Source: Stictocephala bisonia
Lineage: Eukaryota > Arthropoda > Insecta > Hemiptera > Membracidae
Reading direction: 5' to 3'
Assembly (NCBI GenBank): GCA_035578905.1
Contig: JAQJVL010000329.1
Span: 372,001-436,000 of the forward strand
Length of the DNA stretch: 64,000 nucleotides
In this document: positions 1 to 9,961 of the stretch, piece after piece
Position numbering within the stretch: the stretch's first letter is position 1
How the letters are laid out: every line of letters starts with the position of its first letter
Translations under genes and position numbers: made by a program
Notes under the pieces: model-generated
Database searches by the model: none
Seen by the model: only the letters and a program-made list of their open reading frames with translations
Told to the model about the DNA's origin: nothing

Positions 1-28
1 GCATGAAAGATGCGTACAGCGAATTAGA

Positions 29-45
29 TTAGGTTAGGTTAGGTT
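29..45. repeat. Short TTAGG-type repeat (3 units)
   Basis: Three head-to-tail TTAGG units plus two bases. TTAGG is the ancestral insect telomere motif, and short interstitial runs of it are common in insect genomes. At this length it is only a taxonomic hint, not a telomere. Confidence 0.6.
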
Positions 46-140
46 CTCCAATCCCAAGAAACTAAGCGACATTCATATTTATTTTAGAGGTAAACGCATT
101 TATATAATTCAATTGTTGTAAAAGATCCATTTGCCCTAAA

Positions 141-275
141 AGTTGTACGCATTTTTCGCCTATCTAATTGTTGTGACGTCATAGGTTACCCTCGTCATCT
201 GTCAAAACTTGATCCTGTACGTATATTTCGCAAGATTCCTGGTGTACGCATTTTTCACTGTACGCATTTTTCGTG
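141..275 (+). repeat. Thrice-repeated short motif GTACGCATTTTTC
   Basis: The 13-mer GTACGCATTTTTC occurs at about 144, 243 and 260, with a looser relative near 90. The last two copies are 17 bp apart. It may be a degenerate minisatellite or the edge of a dispersed repeat. No gene is visible around it. Confidence 0.4.
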
Positions 276-892
276 TATTCAACAAAACTATACTATTCAC
301 AAAACGTATACTGAATATCATCATAAGTCTAGGATTATACATAAATGACAAAATTTTGGTAATCTTATCTCCACTTGAAAAATCAGAACACTAGCCGCCA
401 CCACAGAAAAGAAATAAAGGGCTTGCATTCAATAGTGCGCTGAATGAGTATCGAGTAGTAAGTTCTCCAGTTCTCTTTGCAGATGGTAGGGTTAGGTACT
501 AATATTTGGCAGACCCTATTCTTATTCCCATGAAAATCTTGAAGGATAAATATAGAAATTGTTACTACAAATTTATAAGGATTGACATTGCAGTTCGATT
601 CATTTTAAAATTCTTGAAATCAACGGAATTAGTAAAACATTATATTCCCCGGCTACAGATTCTCACTGTGATTCTTTAACTGTATAATGTATGTTAGAGA
701 CCACTGTAATAATTTGAAAACACACAGTGACATTCATATTTATAACACAAGGGGAAAATAATGTAGTCTAGCCAAATCATAATTTAGAATTATTAAAAAT
801 ACATCAGTTTGGATGCTAAATGCATTAATAATTTGTCTGTTGAACTAAAAAACACAGTATAAACTATTTAATTTTTGAAAACTCTTCTTATT
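276..892. other. AT-rich sequence, nothing recognised
   Basis: No open frame of recognisable product, no tandem repeat and no RNA gene. The short frame at 209-394 has no coding character. Confidence 0.5.
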
Positions 893-1083
893 GGAAAATT
901 ATATCATTTATAAAAATGACTTTAATATTCCAATAATTTAAATTTTACTAAACGAGGCCTTTCGTTGCCAAAATTTTCAAAACTTCAATATAGTCTGATG
1001 ATGTCTTTGACAACGAAAAGCCTCATTTAATAAAATTTAAATTCTTGTAATATTGACGTTCATTTCTACAAATTATATAGTAT
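893..1083. repeat. Imperfect inverted repeat (foldback element)
   Basis: A left arm at about 893-970 and a right arm at about 1008-1083 are reverse complements over roughly 75 bases. The best block pairs CGAGGCCTTTCGTTG with CAACGAAAAGCCTC, and AATTTAAATTTTACTAAA with its complement. The arms flank a loop of about 40 bp containing AGTCTGATGATGTC. The layout fits a small foldback MITE or two head-to-head fragments of one repeat. Family unknown. Confidence 0.55.
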
Positions 1084-1839
1084 AAACTATGTTCATTTTT
1101 TATTTAAACTTAAAAATTACTTAATGACGAAATTCTCATATTCATTGGAGGAATTTGTTACTTAATGTGTTGATTGTTTTTTACTATACAGTAGCATTTA
1201 TTAGATGTGTTTTTCTTAATAATATTTAGTAGTATATTATTTAAATTACATTATTTCACCAGTTGTACAATATACTAATTAAATGGGTTTTATTTGATTT
1301 GAACGTGAAGAGTCCAAAGTTGTCTACAACTTATTTACGACCATTTAACTCTTATTTTGATTGAAATTGTTTTACGGTTTAGTCCAAATACTTCTTTTTC
1401 GGGCGTTGTTTGATCAGAATTACAGAAACATTTTTCAAATCCTGCTTTTAGGAGAAGACTGTTTTTTGATTTAGAAAACAGTCGATAGGTCAAATTAGTG
1501 TTCAAAATGCTGACGATGAATTTTCATCCCATTTGATATAATCACACGTTGTAGTTTCAAAAAAGTAAACAGTACATACTACGTTTGTAGCTTCCACAAG
1601 GCAACAATTTCAATTCTGATTGAAAAAAATTAACTTTTGCAAATATTTTGTAAGCTCCATTCAGACGGAAGTCTTAATTTATGTATAAGATGGAGGTTGG
1701 ATGTCTTAAATTGCCTCATTCTTTGGTTAAATGTGTCAAGAGTCGTAACCAGTTCGTAGCTTTACAAAATAATTTACAAAAAACTCAAGTATTACACTAC
1801 TTATCTTTTTTATACATCTATATACATATATATTCGGCA
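1084..1839. other. AT-rich sequence, nothing recognised
   Basis: No tandem structure and no coding signal seen. The frame beginning at 1681 runs into the dispersed repeat that follows and is not a gene. Confidence 0.5.
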
Positions 1840-2315
1840 CTAGTGACGCAGTGCTGTAATCCAGCTACTTGGGTACAAAGTGCTGTGGAGATTGTAGGCG
1901 ATAGGTTCTATGTTCGGTATTCTTAAAACCGACATGGTGTTCACTCAATGGTTGCCACTAACTAGTCTCCACTTCTCTAGTCAATTTGGACCCTACTAGA
2001 GAAGTCTGGAGTGTCCATGTTGGGAGGTAGTCAAGGTCTGGATGTTGAGTTGGAAAGAGAACTGAGTATCAGGTTTGTCAGCTGAAAATCAGACCAGTAC
2101 TACGTAGTTCGTATTCCACATAAATCTCTAGGTCCTGTTAAATGCCCTGGACATTGAGCTATTAATAAATTGCGCTTTTTAAAGAACAATCAACCTTAGT
2201 ATCAATAACTACACTCATTCATCTACACTCATCACGCTCATTCATCCCTCATATTCGCCCATATCTCTACGATCGGCGTCTTATTAGCCTAATGAATAAT
2301 AATTCTATATTACTT
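1840..2315 (+). mobile_element. SINE-like dispersed repeat, family 2 (long copy)
   Basis: This ~470-bp block recurs, complete or in part, at 29275-29560, 43795-44010 (minus), 46685-46890, 50575-50775, 55560-55965, 56295-56405 and 61210-61335. Shared landmarks are GGCGATAG followed by CTTAAAACCGACATGG, then GAGAACTGAGTA, GGGCTATTAATAAA-like and ACACTCATCACGCTCATTC, and finally TATTCGCCCATAT with CGATCGGCGTCTTAT at the 3' end. The copies differ widely, so they were dispersed long ago. The tRNA-like head seen at 29275 and 61210 is replaced here by a different 5' segment, which suggests a composite or variant family. No coding potential. Confidence 0.7.
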
Positions 2316-2407
2316 CATTGCTTGTATGTATCAAACAAGTTAGTAAATAATATTGTGAACTTGTTTTAGTACCGGTACGTTTGTTTAAAAATAAGGCTTT
2401 CTAATTT

Positions 2408-2422
2408 GGGGGGGGGGGGGGG
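2408..2422 (+). repeat. Poly(G) run of 15
   Basis: A homopolymer of about 15 G. It can form a G-quadruplex on the plus strand, and its length is prone to sequencing error. Confidence 0.8.
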
Positions 2423-3593
2423 ACTAAATATTGCATGGAGTGGCAAACTATCTAGCGCTGGCACTGTCTATAAGCTTATTTACCTGTTAAAAAAGAATAC
2501 CTGAACAACAGATAAAAATAAACAGTTTTGTGGAAACTATTATTGATTATATTATTGAAAAACGTATAAATTGATTTTCGTGAATATTTGCCGTGTTATT
2601 TTTGCCATATTAATGTATCGGTATTTGAGTAAAGGAACACATCCCTCAAAACAGTTCCTCTGTAAACAGGTGATACCAATTTCAGTAGCTGAAGTGAAAG
2701 GAACGTTCTTAGTTCCAGATCGGTCACGGAACATTTTGAAAGTCGAGTCAACAACAGTTATCTATTATCTGTACATAACCAGTGAAGCTATTCAGTTTAT
2801 GAGTCATTACCGATAACGGGCTTTATCAATGTTGTTTCAAGTTCTTATCACTGTATGTGTGGTTATTACTATTATTGGAGTGAAATTTGTCTCCGTCATT
2901 AGCTAATGGAAGGTACCGAGAAGACTTGTTGTGATGACTCCAATGAGTGGTTACTTTGCGACCGATCATATCTCTAGTTACACGATCACACGGTAGTTCA
3001 CCTGAGGCCTAAGACATACACGTCTGTTCTTCCTTCCCTTCTAGTAATGACCAGTGACATGTACCCATTTTTGTTTGAACTAAAATTAACCAATAACTAC
3101 ATTCATTACCAATCCTATTAATTTCACAAAATATACTACGTTTGGTTCGGTTATTTACTATAGGATTTGTTCCATAGTAAAAAATGGGAACAAATCTTTT
3201 TATGATTGTGTATGATTTCTAAAATTTGAAATTTGTGTATGTGTGATTTAAGATGGATTAAAACGTAAAATATGAATTGTGATGGTAAAGTTAATTTTTT
3301 TTATATTAGATATGTTTTGGAAGATTGTTTGGAAGTTAGGTCATGTTTGGAATTTAGTCATGAATTATTCTTATAGCTTTTTTCTGTTGTTTGAAAATAA
3401 CTGCTTTGATAACTACTACCCCATAGGGGAATTCTATATGTCATTCTACTAAGAAATATTCCGAACTATACATGACGTAATATCTCTTAAGATACAGGTT
3501 GAGATAATCAGCTCAGTGCAAAGATTGAACATGTCAGTTTACCAATCAATATATTAAAGTAAGACCAATCTAGGTTGTTGCTAATCTGTAAAC
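2423..3593. other. Unassigned AT-rich sequence
   Basis: Overlapping open frames on both strands at 2552-2816 have no recognisable product. No repeat or RNA gene seen. The right end abuts the LINE remnant and may hold its 3' untranslated part on the minus strand. Confidence 0.45.
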
Positions 3594-3950
3594 CTAAAAT
3601 TTTGGTATTTTTTCTTTGTTTTGATTTTTATTGAAGATTTTCATGATTTCAGTTTTATCATCGTTCATTTTTAAACCATCAAAAGAACACCAAGTATTTA
3701 TAATTTTGTTTGAATGTTGAATTAAATAATTTTTATTCCGGCTTTTAGTATAAAGAGTTATATCATCTGCGTATAAATATGGTGTTATTGATTTTGAGAT
3801 CAAATGGAATGGTAAATCATTTATAAATAAATTGAAAAGTGTTGGTATAATATTTCAACTTTTGTAATAGTATATCATCGGGCACCATATCAAAAGTCTT
3901 TTGTAAGTCAAATAAACGAACTAAGGAACATAAAACCTCTAAAATATGTT
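3594..3950 (-). pseudogene. Non-LTR retrotransposon reverse transcriptase fragment, frameshifted and deleted
   Basis: Read on the minus strand, this encodes two palm-domain pieces of a LINE reverse transcriptase. The first (about 3950-3846) reads LFDLQKTFDMVPDDILLQKL, matching the motif that carries the first catalytic Asp. The second (3845-3594) is in another frame. It opens with PTLFNLFINDLPFHL, continues to PYLYADDITLYTKS with the catalytic YADD box, then KMNDDKTEIM. The roughly 50-60 residues normally between these motifs, including the QGSxLGP-type loop, are missing, so there is an internal deletion plus a frameshift near 3846. The protein would copy element RNA into DNA, but this copy is dead. 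The motifs suit a Jockey/CR1-like clade; the clade is not settled. Confidence 0.85.
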
Positions 3951-4199
3951 TTCCTAATTGTAGTGGTGGGGGTTTGAATATGTTGTATTCATATATGTAT
4001 TGTATGATAAATAATCCATGTATTGCGTAAAGTAGCCTATTAATGATAGAGGCTCTTCAAGAACGTTACAATATTGCGGACTGTGATAAAAATACGAAAA
4101 CTGCTGACAACTATCGGACACCGAGTTCTTTATTAGATAAAATAAATGTTTCCAAAGAATTGGCACAAAATTTCACCCATATTAAATTCTAAAAATCTT
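3951..4199 (-). other. Possible upstream LINE sequence
   Basis: An open frame of about 70 codons (4166-3954, minus) lies directly upstream of the reverse transcriptase remnant. I cannot match it to a LINE motif such as NYRPIS, so membership of the same element is inferred from position only. Confidence 0.25.
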
Positions 4200-4460
4200 A
4201 ACTTTGAAAATTATTAGTTTGATTCCCAATATGTTGTATTTCCATATCTCAAAAACTAGTCAAGTTAAAGACATGCGTGTTTTACTAAAATATTTTGAAT
4301 TGTAATTCACATCTTTCCTGAAAATTTAATCAAAATTGTTAGAGCCGGCTTTGAGAAATTTGCATTTTTGTATGTTTTTTTGCCCATAAAAATGAAACCA
4401 ATTTTTGGACGATCGTAATACTTTCTCTATGCGAACGCAAATGGGAGAAAGTAAAAATGA
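4200..4460 (-). mobile_element. Dispersed repeat, family 3 (inverted copy)
   Basis: Read on the minus strand, this matches 32780-33205 on the plus strand. Both start with CTTTCT, then a GCGTTxGCATAGAGAAAGT-type block, a short AAAATTTG-rich spacer and TTTTTATGGGCAAAAAA. Both end with a GATTxAATTTTCAGxAA block and TTTTAGTAAAA. The copies are diverged, and the spacer here is much shorter, so the two are deletion derivatives of one element. No coding content. Confidence 0.65.
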
Positions 4461-4506
4461 ACAACACTTTTAACATAACTTAAGTCGCCATTTAATGTGC
4501 TATGTC

Positions 4507-4612
4507 GAGGTGGTTTTTTGCGGTGGCTTAGTTACTAAGGCTTCGGACTCCGTTCCAAAGTTCCAATCCCTCAACTGAGGTAACGGTCGGTACTTCGCTC
4601 GTTAAAGTTCAT
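4507..4612 (+). mobile_element. tRNA-derived SINE, family 1, copy A
   Basis: The head resembles a type-II tRNA (Ser/Leu-like). An A-box-like TGGCTTAGTTACTAAGG lies at 4524-4540 and a B-box-like AAGTTCCAATCCC at about 4558-4570. The shared SINE body AACGGTCGGTACTTCGCTCG follows. Sister copies lie on the minus strand at 21102-21236 and 37151-37266. The decayed B box (GTTCCAATCCC instead of GGTTCGAATCC) shows this is an old copy. Such elements are transcribed by RNA polymerase III and mobilised by a LINE. Confidence 0.75.
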
Positions 4613-5715
4613 GCGCTTGGTTTGTGTGATGCAATGTTTTGGAGCAATGTGAGAAATTATATTACAATGGTTATATACATATGTTGATGTTGTAGACAAG
4701 TCACCGATACATTCTGAATCTTACATCATGGACATCGTAGAAAACCCATACTTAAGTTATTAGTGTGAATTAAGTCACTGCTGACATTAATTTTTTGCTG
4801 GTCTAATGAATCAGTTTGTTGGCATGGTATTCTATAGCTAAAAAAATCGTATTTATGAAAGCAAACAATCATTTAACCAAATAAGGTAATAGATGTTTAA
4901 CAAATATTTGCAATCCATTAGAAGATGTAGATTCGAGTTAACAAACAGTAAATACGGAGGAATTCCACGAATCAAAGTTGCCTTTGCAAAAAGTATAGTA
5001 CTTTTATTTATTAAACTTATTTCCTCCCGAGCTCTTCGGATAGTATGTTGATTATACGAGAGTTGTGTAATAAAGGGACGCATTTCCTCATCAGACGATT
5101 GGTAATTCATCACAATGGAAAGTTTGTCTTAGTTTTGCAAATCCAATAGAACTAACTTTTCCTTATGGTGATGTAATGATCTTGGTTGAACTCACAAATG
5201 TTAGGATGTATAATCAGTTAGTATTCCTCTATGAACTATTCTTCTCCTAAGGGAAGCTTAGGATGTTCGTGTGTTCTTGTCATTTGGATTATTGGCCAAC
5301 CTTCATTAGTGGAGTATTACGCACATACCATTTCTGTCTTTCATTTTAATTACAACAGGGTGTCCAGGAACAGGGAGAAAAGGAAAACCTTGAAAAGTCA
5401 GAGAATTTAAAATAATCTGGAAAAGCCGGCGGGAAATCACGGCATTTGAACTAAAACCTGGAAAAGCTAACAAGAACATCAATTTGTTGAGATTTGTAAT
5501 GGTCACTTTATACTTTGGTGCTCTCATATATACTTTACTTTTTCAGTACCAAATGTTAATTTTACATACAATTTAACGATATAAATCATTAACAAACTTA
5601 AATTACTTTTATTGTGGTTTTTACAGACTCAAATATAACTAGGTTTTTATTACTTAAAATTTAAAACTTTCTGAAATATTTATCTGATTGGTACTTGCTA
5701 AACAAGTATATGAGT
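4613..5715. other. Unassigned sequence with a minus-strand open frame
   Basis: A minus-strand frame at 5113-4853 (86 codons) opens after a stop and includes a hydrophobic C-terminal half. I recognise no domain and see no convincing splice sites. The rest is AT-rich, with a slightly G/A-rich patch at 5340-5480. No RNA gene. Confidence 0.35.
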
Positions 5716-6242
5716 AACTAGCTGAACCCGGCGGACGTTGTCTCGCCTTTCATTTTTCATTGACATACCAAAATAAAGCAATAAAAAGAATTATAGAAAA
5801 AAACCATTATTTATTAAATGAGTGCAAGAGGGTAAACAATATTTTTGGTCTTCTTATTTGGTGTATAAATGTAAAGATTTTTTGGTGAGCCTACTCTCGA
5901 GCAAGCGAATACAGATCACCTGATCAGGTAAAAGTAGTGTGTGCTACACTCTCAAGGTGAAATGTAGAACTACAATAAATCAAAACATATACAGTACTGT
6001 TGTTGTGAGAACTTAAATCTGCTTATGGCATGTGAAACTACATTAAACCACACAGTCATATGTTTTTTGTAAACAATTCAGATTCTCCATTTGAATAACA
6101 TGGGATCTTTAGGAGCCCGTGGGGCGGGACCCTGTGGACGGATCTGCATTAAACTTCACAGAAACCATCTCGGGAGTATACAGGACAACATCCTAAAGTT
6201 TCATGGCGATCGGTTGGATGGTTTGGCAGCGCATAAACTTCA

Positions 6243-6302
<60 letters not shown>

Positions 6303-6335
6303 AACATCCTCTTTTATAAATATAGACAAGTAAGT
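5716..6335 (+). mobile_element. Short interspersed transposable element with a hairpin-rich head and TA-repeat tail
   Basis: It begins AACTAGCTGAACCCGGCGGA and ends with an AAGTTTCATGGCGATCGGTT block followed by a long TA repeat and ATCCTCTTTTATAAATATAG. This head/tail layout (TAGCTG..CCCGGCG at one end, AAATTTCAT..ATCGGTT then TTTATA..ATAG at the other) is a very common arthropod repeat. The elements at 44780-45365, 48100-48652 and 48653-49200 share the plan with a different head (CTAGGGGACACCCC). No coding capacity. Its class is not resolved from sequence; Helitron-like or LINE-derived are both possible. Confidence 0.6.
6246..6300. repeat. (TA)n microsatellite
   Basis: About 27 uninterrupted AT dinucleotides inside the 3' tail of the surrounding transposable element. 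Microsatellite tails of this kind are typical of that element type and are highly length-variable. Confidence 0.95.
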
Positions 6336-6360
6336 CATATCAATAAACAAGTCATAATTA

Positions 6361-6660
6361 ACACAGTAAGTGTATGTGTGGGTGGGTTGTACATCACTAC
6401 TGTACGTGTATGGGGGGTGGGTGGGTCATTAACACAGTAAGTATATGTGTGGGTGGGTTGTACATCTCTATTGTACGTGTATAGGTGGGTGGGTGGGTGG
6501 GTCATTAAGACCGTAAGTGTTTGTGTGGGGGGGGGGGGTTGTACATCACCACTGTACGCGAATGGGTGGGTGGGTGGGTTGTTCATCACTACTGTACATG
6601 TATGGAAGGGTGGGTGGGTCATTAACACCGTAAGTGTATGTGTAGGTGGGTTGTATATCA
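6361..6660 (+). repeat. G-rich minisatellite, 71-76-bp dimeric units (same family as 9962-11210)
   Basis: About four irregular units built of two related halves: GTAAGTGTATGTGTGGGTGG followed by TTGTACATCACTACT, and ACTGTACGTGTATGGG followed by a GGGTGGGT run and TCATTAAC. The second half matches the monomer of the larger array 3.3 kb downstream, so both derive from one sequence. Perfect four-run G-quadruplex motifs occur at 6487-6501 and 6564-6578. The open frames across it on both strands come from the repetition. Confidence 0.9.
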
Positions 6661-6661
6661 A

Positions 6662-6945
6662 AACAATTTGTGCTGGTTTTGTTGAAATTGTAATATTTCA
6701 ACTTTATTCAAACCACTTTATTCGAAAGTGGTGGCAGGTAAACATTCACCTTTGTATAGTCTCATAGATTTTACGTGATAATCTTGTAAACATTTTAAAA
6801 TAATTGTGAAAATATTGAATTTTTTGACTTTCATTGCTTCTGGTTTGTTACAGTGAACCAAAGGGTTCATATCACATTTAAACTTCAGGTAATATCAGTC
6901 ATGTCATTAGTATTGTATCACTAATACATTTTATTGTACGTTATT
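6662..6945. other. Unassigned sequence before the candidate ratchet site
   Basis: AT-rich sequence with no gene. A weaker CAG|GTAATA pair lies near 6887 but lacks a good pyrimidine tract. Confidence 0.5.
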
Positions 6946-6976
6946 TAACAGTTTATCTTTGTTTCAGGTAAGTGCT
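6946..6976 (+). promoter_or_regulatory. Candidate recursive (ratchet) splice site
   Basis: A 3' splice site with a pyrimidine-rich tract (TTTATCTTTGTTTCAG, ending at 6967) is fused directly to an ideal 5' splice site (GTAAGT, from 6968). In Drosophila and vertebrates this zero-length-exon arrangement marks recursive splicing, by which very long introns are removed in steps. A second plus-strand site of the same design lies at 42398/42399. No flanking exon is visible here, so function is inferred from the motif only. Confidence 0.45.
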
Positions 6977-7599
6977 GCTGTTGAAGCGAAATAAATATGA
7001 ATAGACTGTAAGTATTTTAAAACATTCAGTAGCCTGGACTCTTGTATACTTTACAAAATGTGGTAGGCTGACACGTTTTGTTCGTGGAGATGAGTTGTTG
7101 AGGGCAGAACGCCAGCAAAATGTGACGTCATGACACGTTAAAACACAATAGTAAAGTCTCTAGTCGCAAGTGTCACCTGATAGATTGTTTTTTAGTTTTG
7201 TTTATGCTGTTTTGGAGTGTTTCCATTGTTCCGAAACGTTTTCGCTTGTCGCCTCAGTATTTTCCACGCTACTCTTATCTATTACGAGACTTATTTCTTA
7301 TAGAGCTTTTATGCCAAGTTTTATATTTAAATAAACATTAATACTAGCTATAATCTCAGAATTAGCAATAATAATTAAACATTGAATGTGTAATCTGAAT
7401 GCAATGTGTTCAGTGAACTTGTAAAAATAACACGCTACACTATGACAAGAAGTCTCTTAAGAGTACCACACAGTCAAACACATGTAGCTGAAATTACCAA
7501 CACACAGCCGAAAAAGAGACATTAGCTCACATCTTGATAAATACATATGGATATACTAGCAATACTAGCATATAACCAGGCCAACAGCTTGCTAAGAAA
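6977..7599. other. Unassigned sequence
   Basis: No coding signal. A short TGACGTCATGACACG stretch near 7121 resembles a CRE-type palindrome but has no promoter context. Confidence 0.45.
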
Positions 7600-8460
7600 T
7601 AGCAAAGAGAGCAACATAACAAAACGAAAGTTGGAAGTACCTGTGCAGAGCCATATGAGGAAAGATATTAACAACATAAACCAATAAGAAAGGGAACAAA
7701 ATAGCATATAACAAGACTAGGATAAACATAAATAATAAATAAAATAAATCTTAAAATATCAATACACCGAGAAGATAAAATCTGGAAAAGACAAAACAAG
7801 ATAGAGTATAGCTGGAAGAATCTGTGCAGAACCTTATGAGAAAATGACGATACTTAACCACATAACACAAGAAGAAAGGGGAAAATAGCGTATACGTAGA
7901 CTAGGAGACCTCAACATTGCAATACACCGAGAGGGAAAAACCTGGAAAAGACAACACAACAAGTATAGGATAGCTGGAAGAACCTGTGCAGAGCCTTATG
8001 AGGAAATGACGATACTTAACACACAAAACAAGAAGAAAGGGGAAAATAGCGTATAAGTAGACTTGGAGATTTCAACATTGCAATACACCGAGAGGGGAAA
8101 ACCTGGAAAAGACAACACAACAAGTAGAGGATAGCTGGAAGAACATGTGCAGAGCCTTATGAGGAAATGACGATTCTTAACCACACAACACAAGAAGAAA
8201 GGGGAAAATAGCGTATACGTAGACTAGGAGACCTCAACATTGCAATACACCGAGAGGGAAAAACCTGGAAAAGACAACACAACAAGTATAGGATAGCTGG
8301 AAGAACCTGTGCAGAGCCTTATGAGGAAATGACGATACTTAACCACACAACACAAGAAGAAAAGGGAAAATAGCGTATAAGTAGACTAGGAGATTTCAAA
8401 ATTTCAATACACCGAGAGGAGAAAACCTGGAAAGGGCAACACAACAAGATAGATGATATC
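7600..8460 (+). repeat. Minisatellite, ~161-bp unit, about five copies
   Basis: The landmark AATACACCGAGAG recurs at about 7761, 7921, 8082, 8244 and 8406, a spacing of 160-162 bp. Units include AACCTGTGCAGAGCCTTATG and AAGAAAGGGGAAAATAGCGT. The leftmost copy (7600-7760) is strongly diverged and the inner ones are similar, as expected when array edges decay and the centre homogenises. No coding content despite short minus-strand frames. Confidence 0.92.
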
Positions 8461-8637
8461 TGAAAATACCTGGATCAGAACTAGATAAGGCTCTAAGCAG
8501 ATAATCTGAAAATTATGATAAAATTATTGTCTTAACACACAATAAATGATGATACAAATACAGTAGCTGAAAAAACAACAGTAAGGGGAACTGGATATTG
8601 GGTTGTAGTGAATTTATTTATTGTAGTAAACGCTTAC

Positions 8638-8876
8638 CTTGGAAATTAAATGCAAGGTTGCCAAAAACAATAGGTTGTACAAATCCTCTTCCTCCATCAA
8701 TAAAGAATGCAAGGGAAAATATACAATCAGGTCACATGTTTGCGTTAAGAATCTAACAAGCTTCGGTCGAATAAGACGATAGAGGCATTGCATTAAAAAC
8801 CTCAACCCATTTGTGGAACCATGATATGGTGGAGAGATGTTCAAATGCTCAGCATAGTAGTTGGTAACGATGACCA
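8638..8876 (-). other. Coding-like segment with a good splice donor; product unrecognised
   Basis: The minus strand has about 80 open codons ending LLFLATLHLISK. The last codon AAG is followed at once by GTAAGC (a consensus 5' splice site, bases 8637-8632). The frame is closed upstream by TGA near 8880 and lacks a convincing 3' splice site. The composition (CLYRLIRPKLVRFLTQTCDL) looks protein-like, but I recognise no family. It could be a decayed exon or chance. Confidence 0.2.
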
Positions 8877-9961
8877 GTTTAGGTTCTCACTCCGATTCCC
8901 AAATAATTGTAATTTTTGTTTTCTTGTTCATATAAAACAAATGCATAGTTAATTAATAGTCACTACCGATTTTACAGTTACACGGCGGTTATAAAGTTAA
9001 TGCTGGTAGAAATTACAGAAATAAAATTTAGAAAATAATTCAAAATTTATTTCCGCAAGTAATTCTATGATTAGATAGAATAATTGGTATCTGTCTACCT
9101 CATGGTGTGAAATGTAAACTTTAATGTTCCGATAATAAATTGAATTCGCTGTCTTACACTTTCAACATCATAATCTGTTTTAGATTAAAATAGTGGATGT
9201 GGAGATCCCGTGTTGCAGGGGTTCACATGTAGTACTTTGAGGGTCTCCAAGACCACGTAACGCGCGTGATAGCACAGCAGGTAGATAAGGTTTATTGATA
9301 AAACGACACGTTTCGCAACGTTGAGTTGATGACTTGAATCGCGGCGACTTTCGTAATCGATTTGTATAACAATACTGAAGGAGGAAAGAGGTGAAATCCC
9401 AACCTAAACATTGCACAGTCGCTTGATTAATTGACTCGTCACCCGACCATCAGTCATCCGCCAGGACCCTTGTGAAAGTCACACCGTGTCACGACCAACG
9501 TGAAATAAAACGACAATAAAAATGGATTAACCCGACCGCTAGTGCGCCGTGGACGCCTCTCTACGCATCTGTCACGCGCAGTAAGGGGAATTAACGTCGA
9601 GTGATTATTATGTTACAGGTGACATTTGAATAACGTGATTTAGAATCACTCGTTTTAAATGCATCTTCTCTTAATGAAGTTTGCAATGTACAACATCACA
9701 TGATTTTCTATTTAAAGTGTTCCTACAAATAATCTTAGTTTGTTTCATATATGAACTATTATCACTTAAACTCATTATTGTACTTTGCAAACTGTACGTA
9801 TTAGATTCGGAAACATGGCCGATGTATGCAGAGAACCTTTCATGTAGTCTGCAGTCACAGTCGATAAATACTATTATTTACTGGAAATAATAACACATGA
9901 TGAATGAAATATATGCATTTACACTGTACAATATAATAAAATTTAATTTAAATTTATAGAC
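8877..9961. other. Unassigned sequence with a relatively CpG-rich patch
   Basis: About 9180-9610 is noticeably richer in G+C and CG dinucleotides than its surroundings (for example CGTAACGCGCGTG and GTGCGCCGTGG). It could be a promoter or first-exon region, or an older inserted element. No coding frame, TATA box or start context is convincing. Confidence 0.35.

Noticed and set aside
29..45. Telomere or subtelomere boundary
   Set aside because: Only three TTAGG units in the middle of ordinary sequence; interstitial TTAGG words are common in insects.
4853..5113. 86-codon minus-strand gene
   Set aside because: Composition looks protein-like, but no family, promoter or splice signal supports it, and a stop lies just upstream.
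9180..9610. CpG island promoter
   Set aside because: Relative CpG enrichment is visible, but no TATA, Inr, start codon context or downstream exon could be supported.
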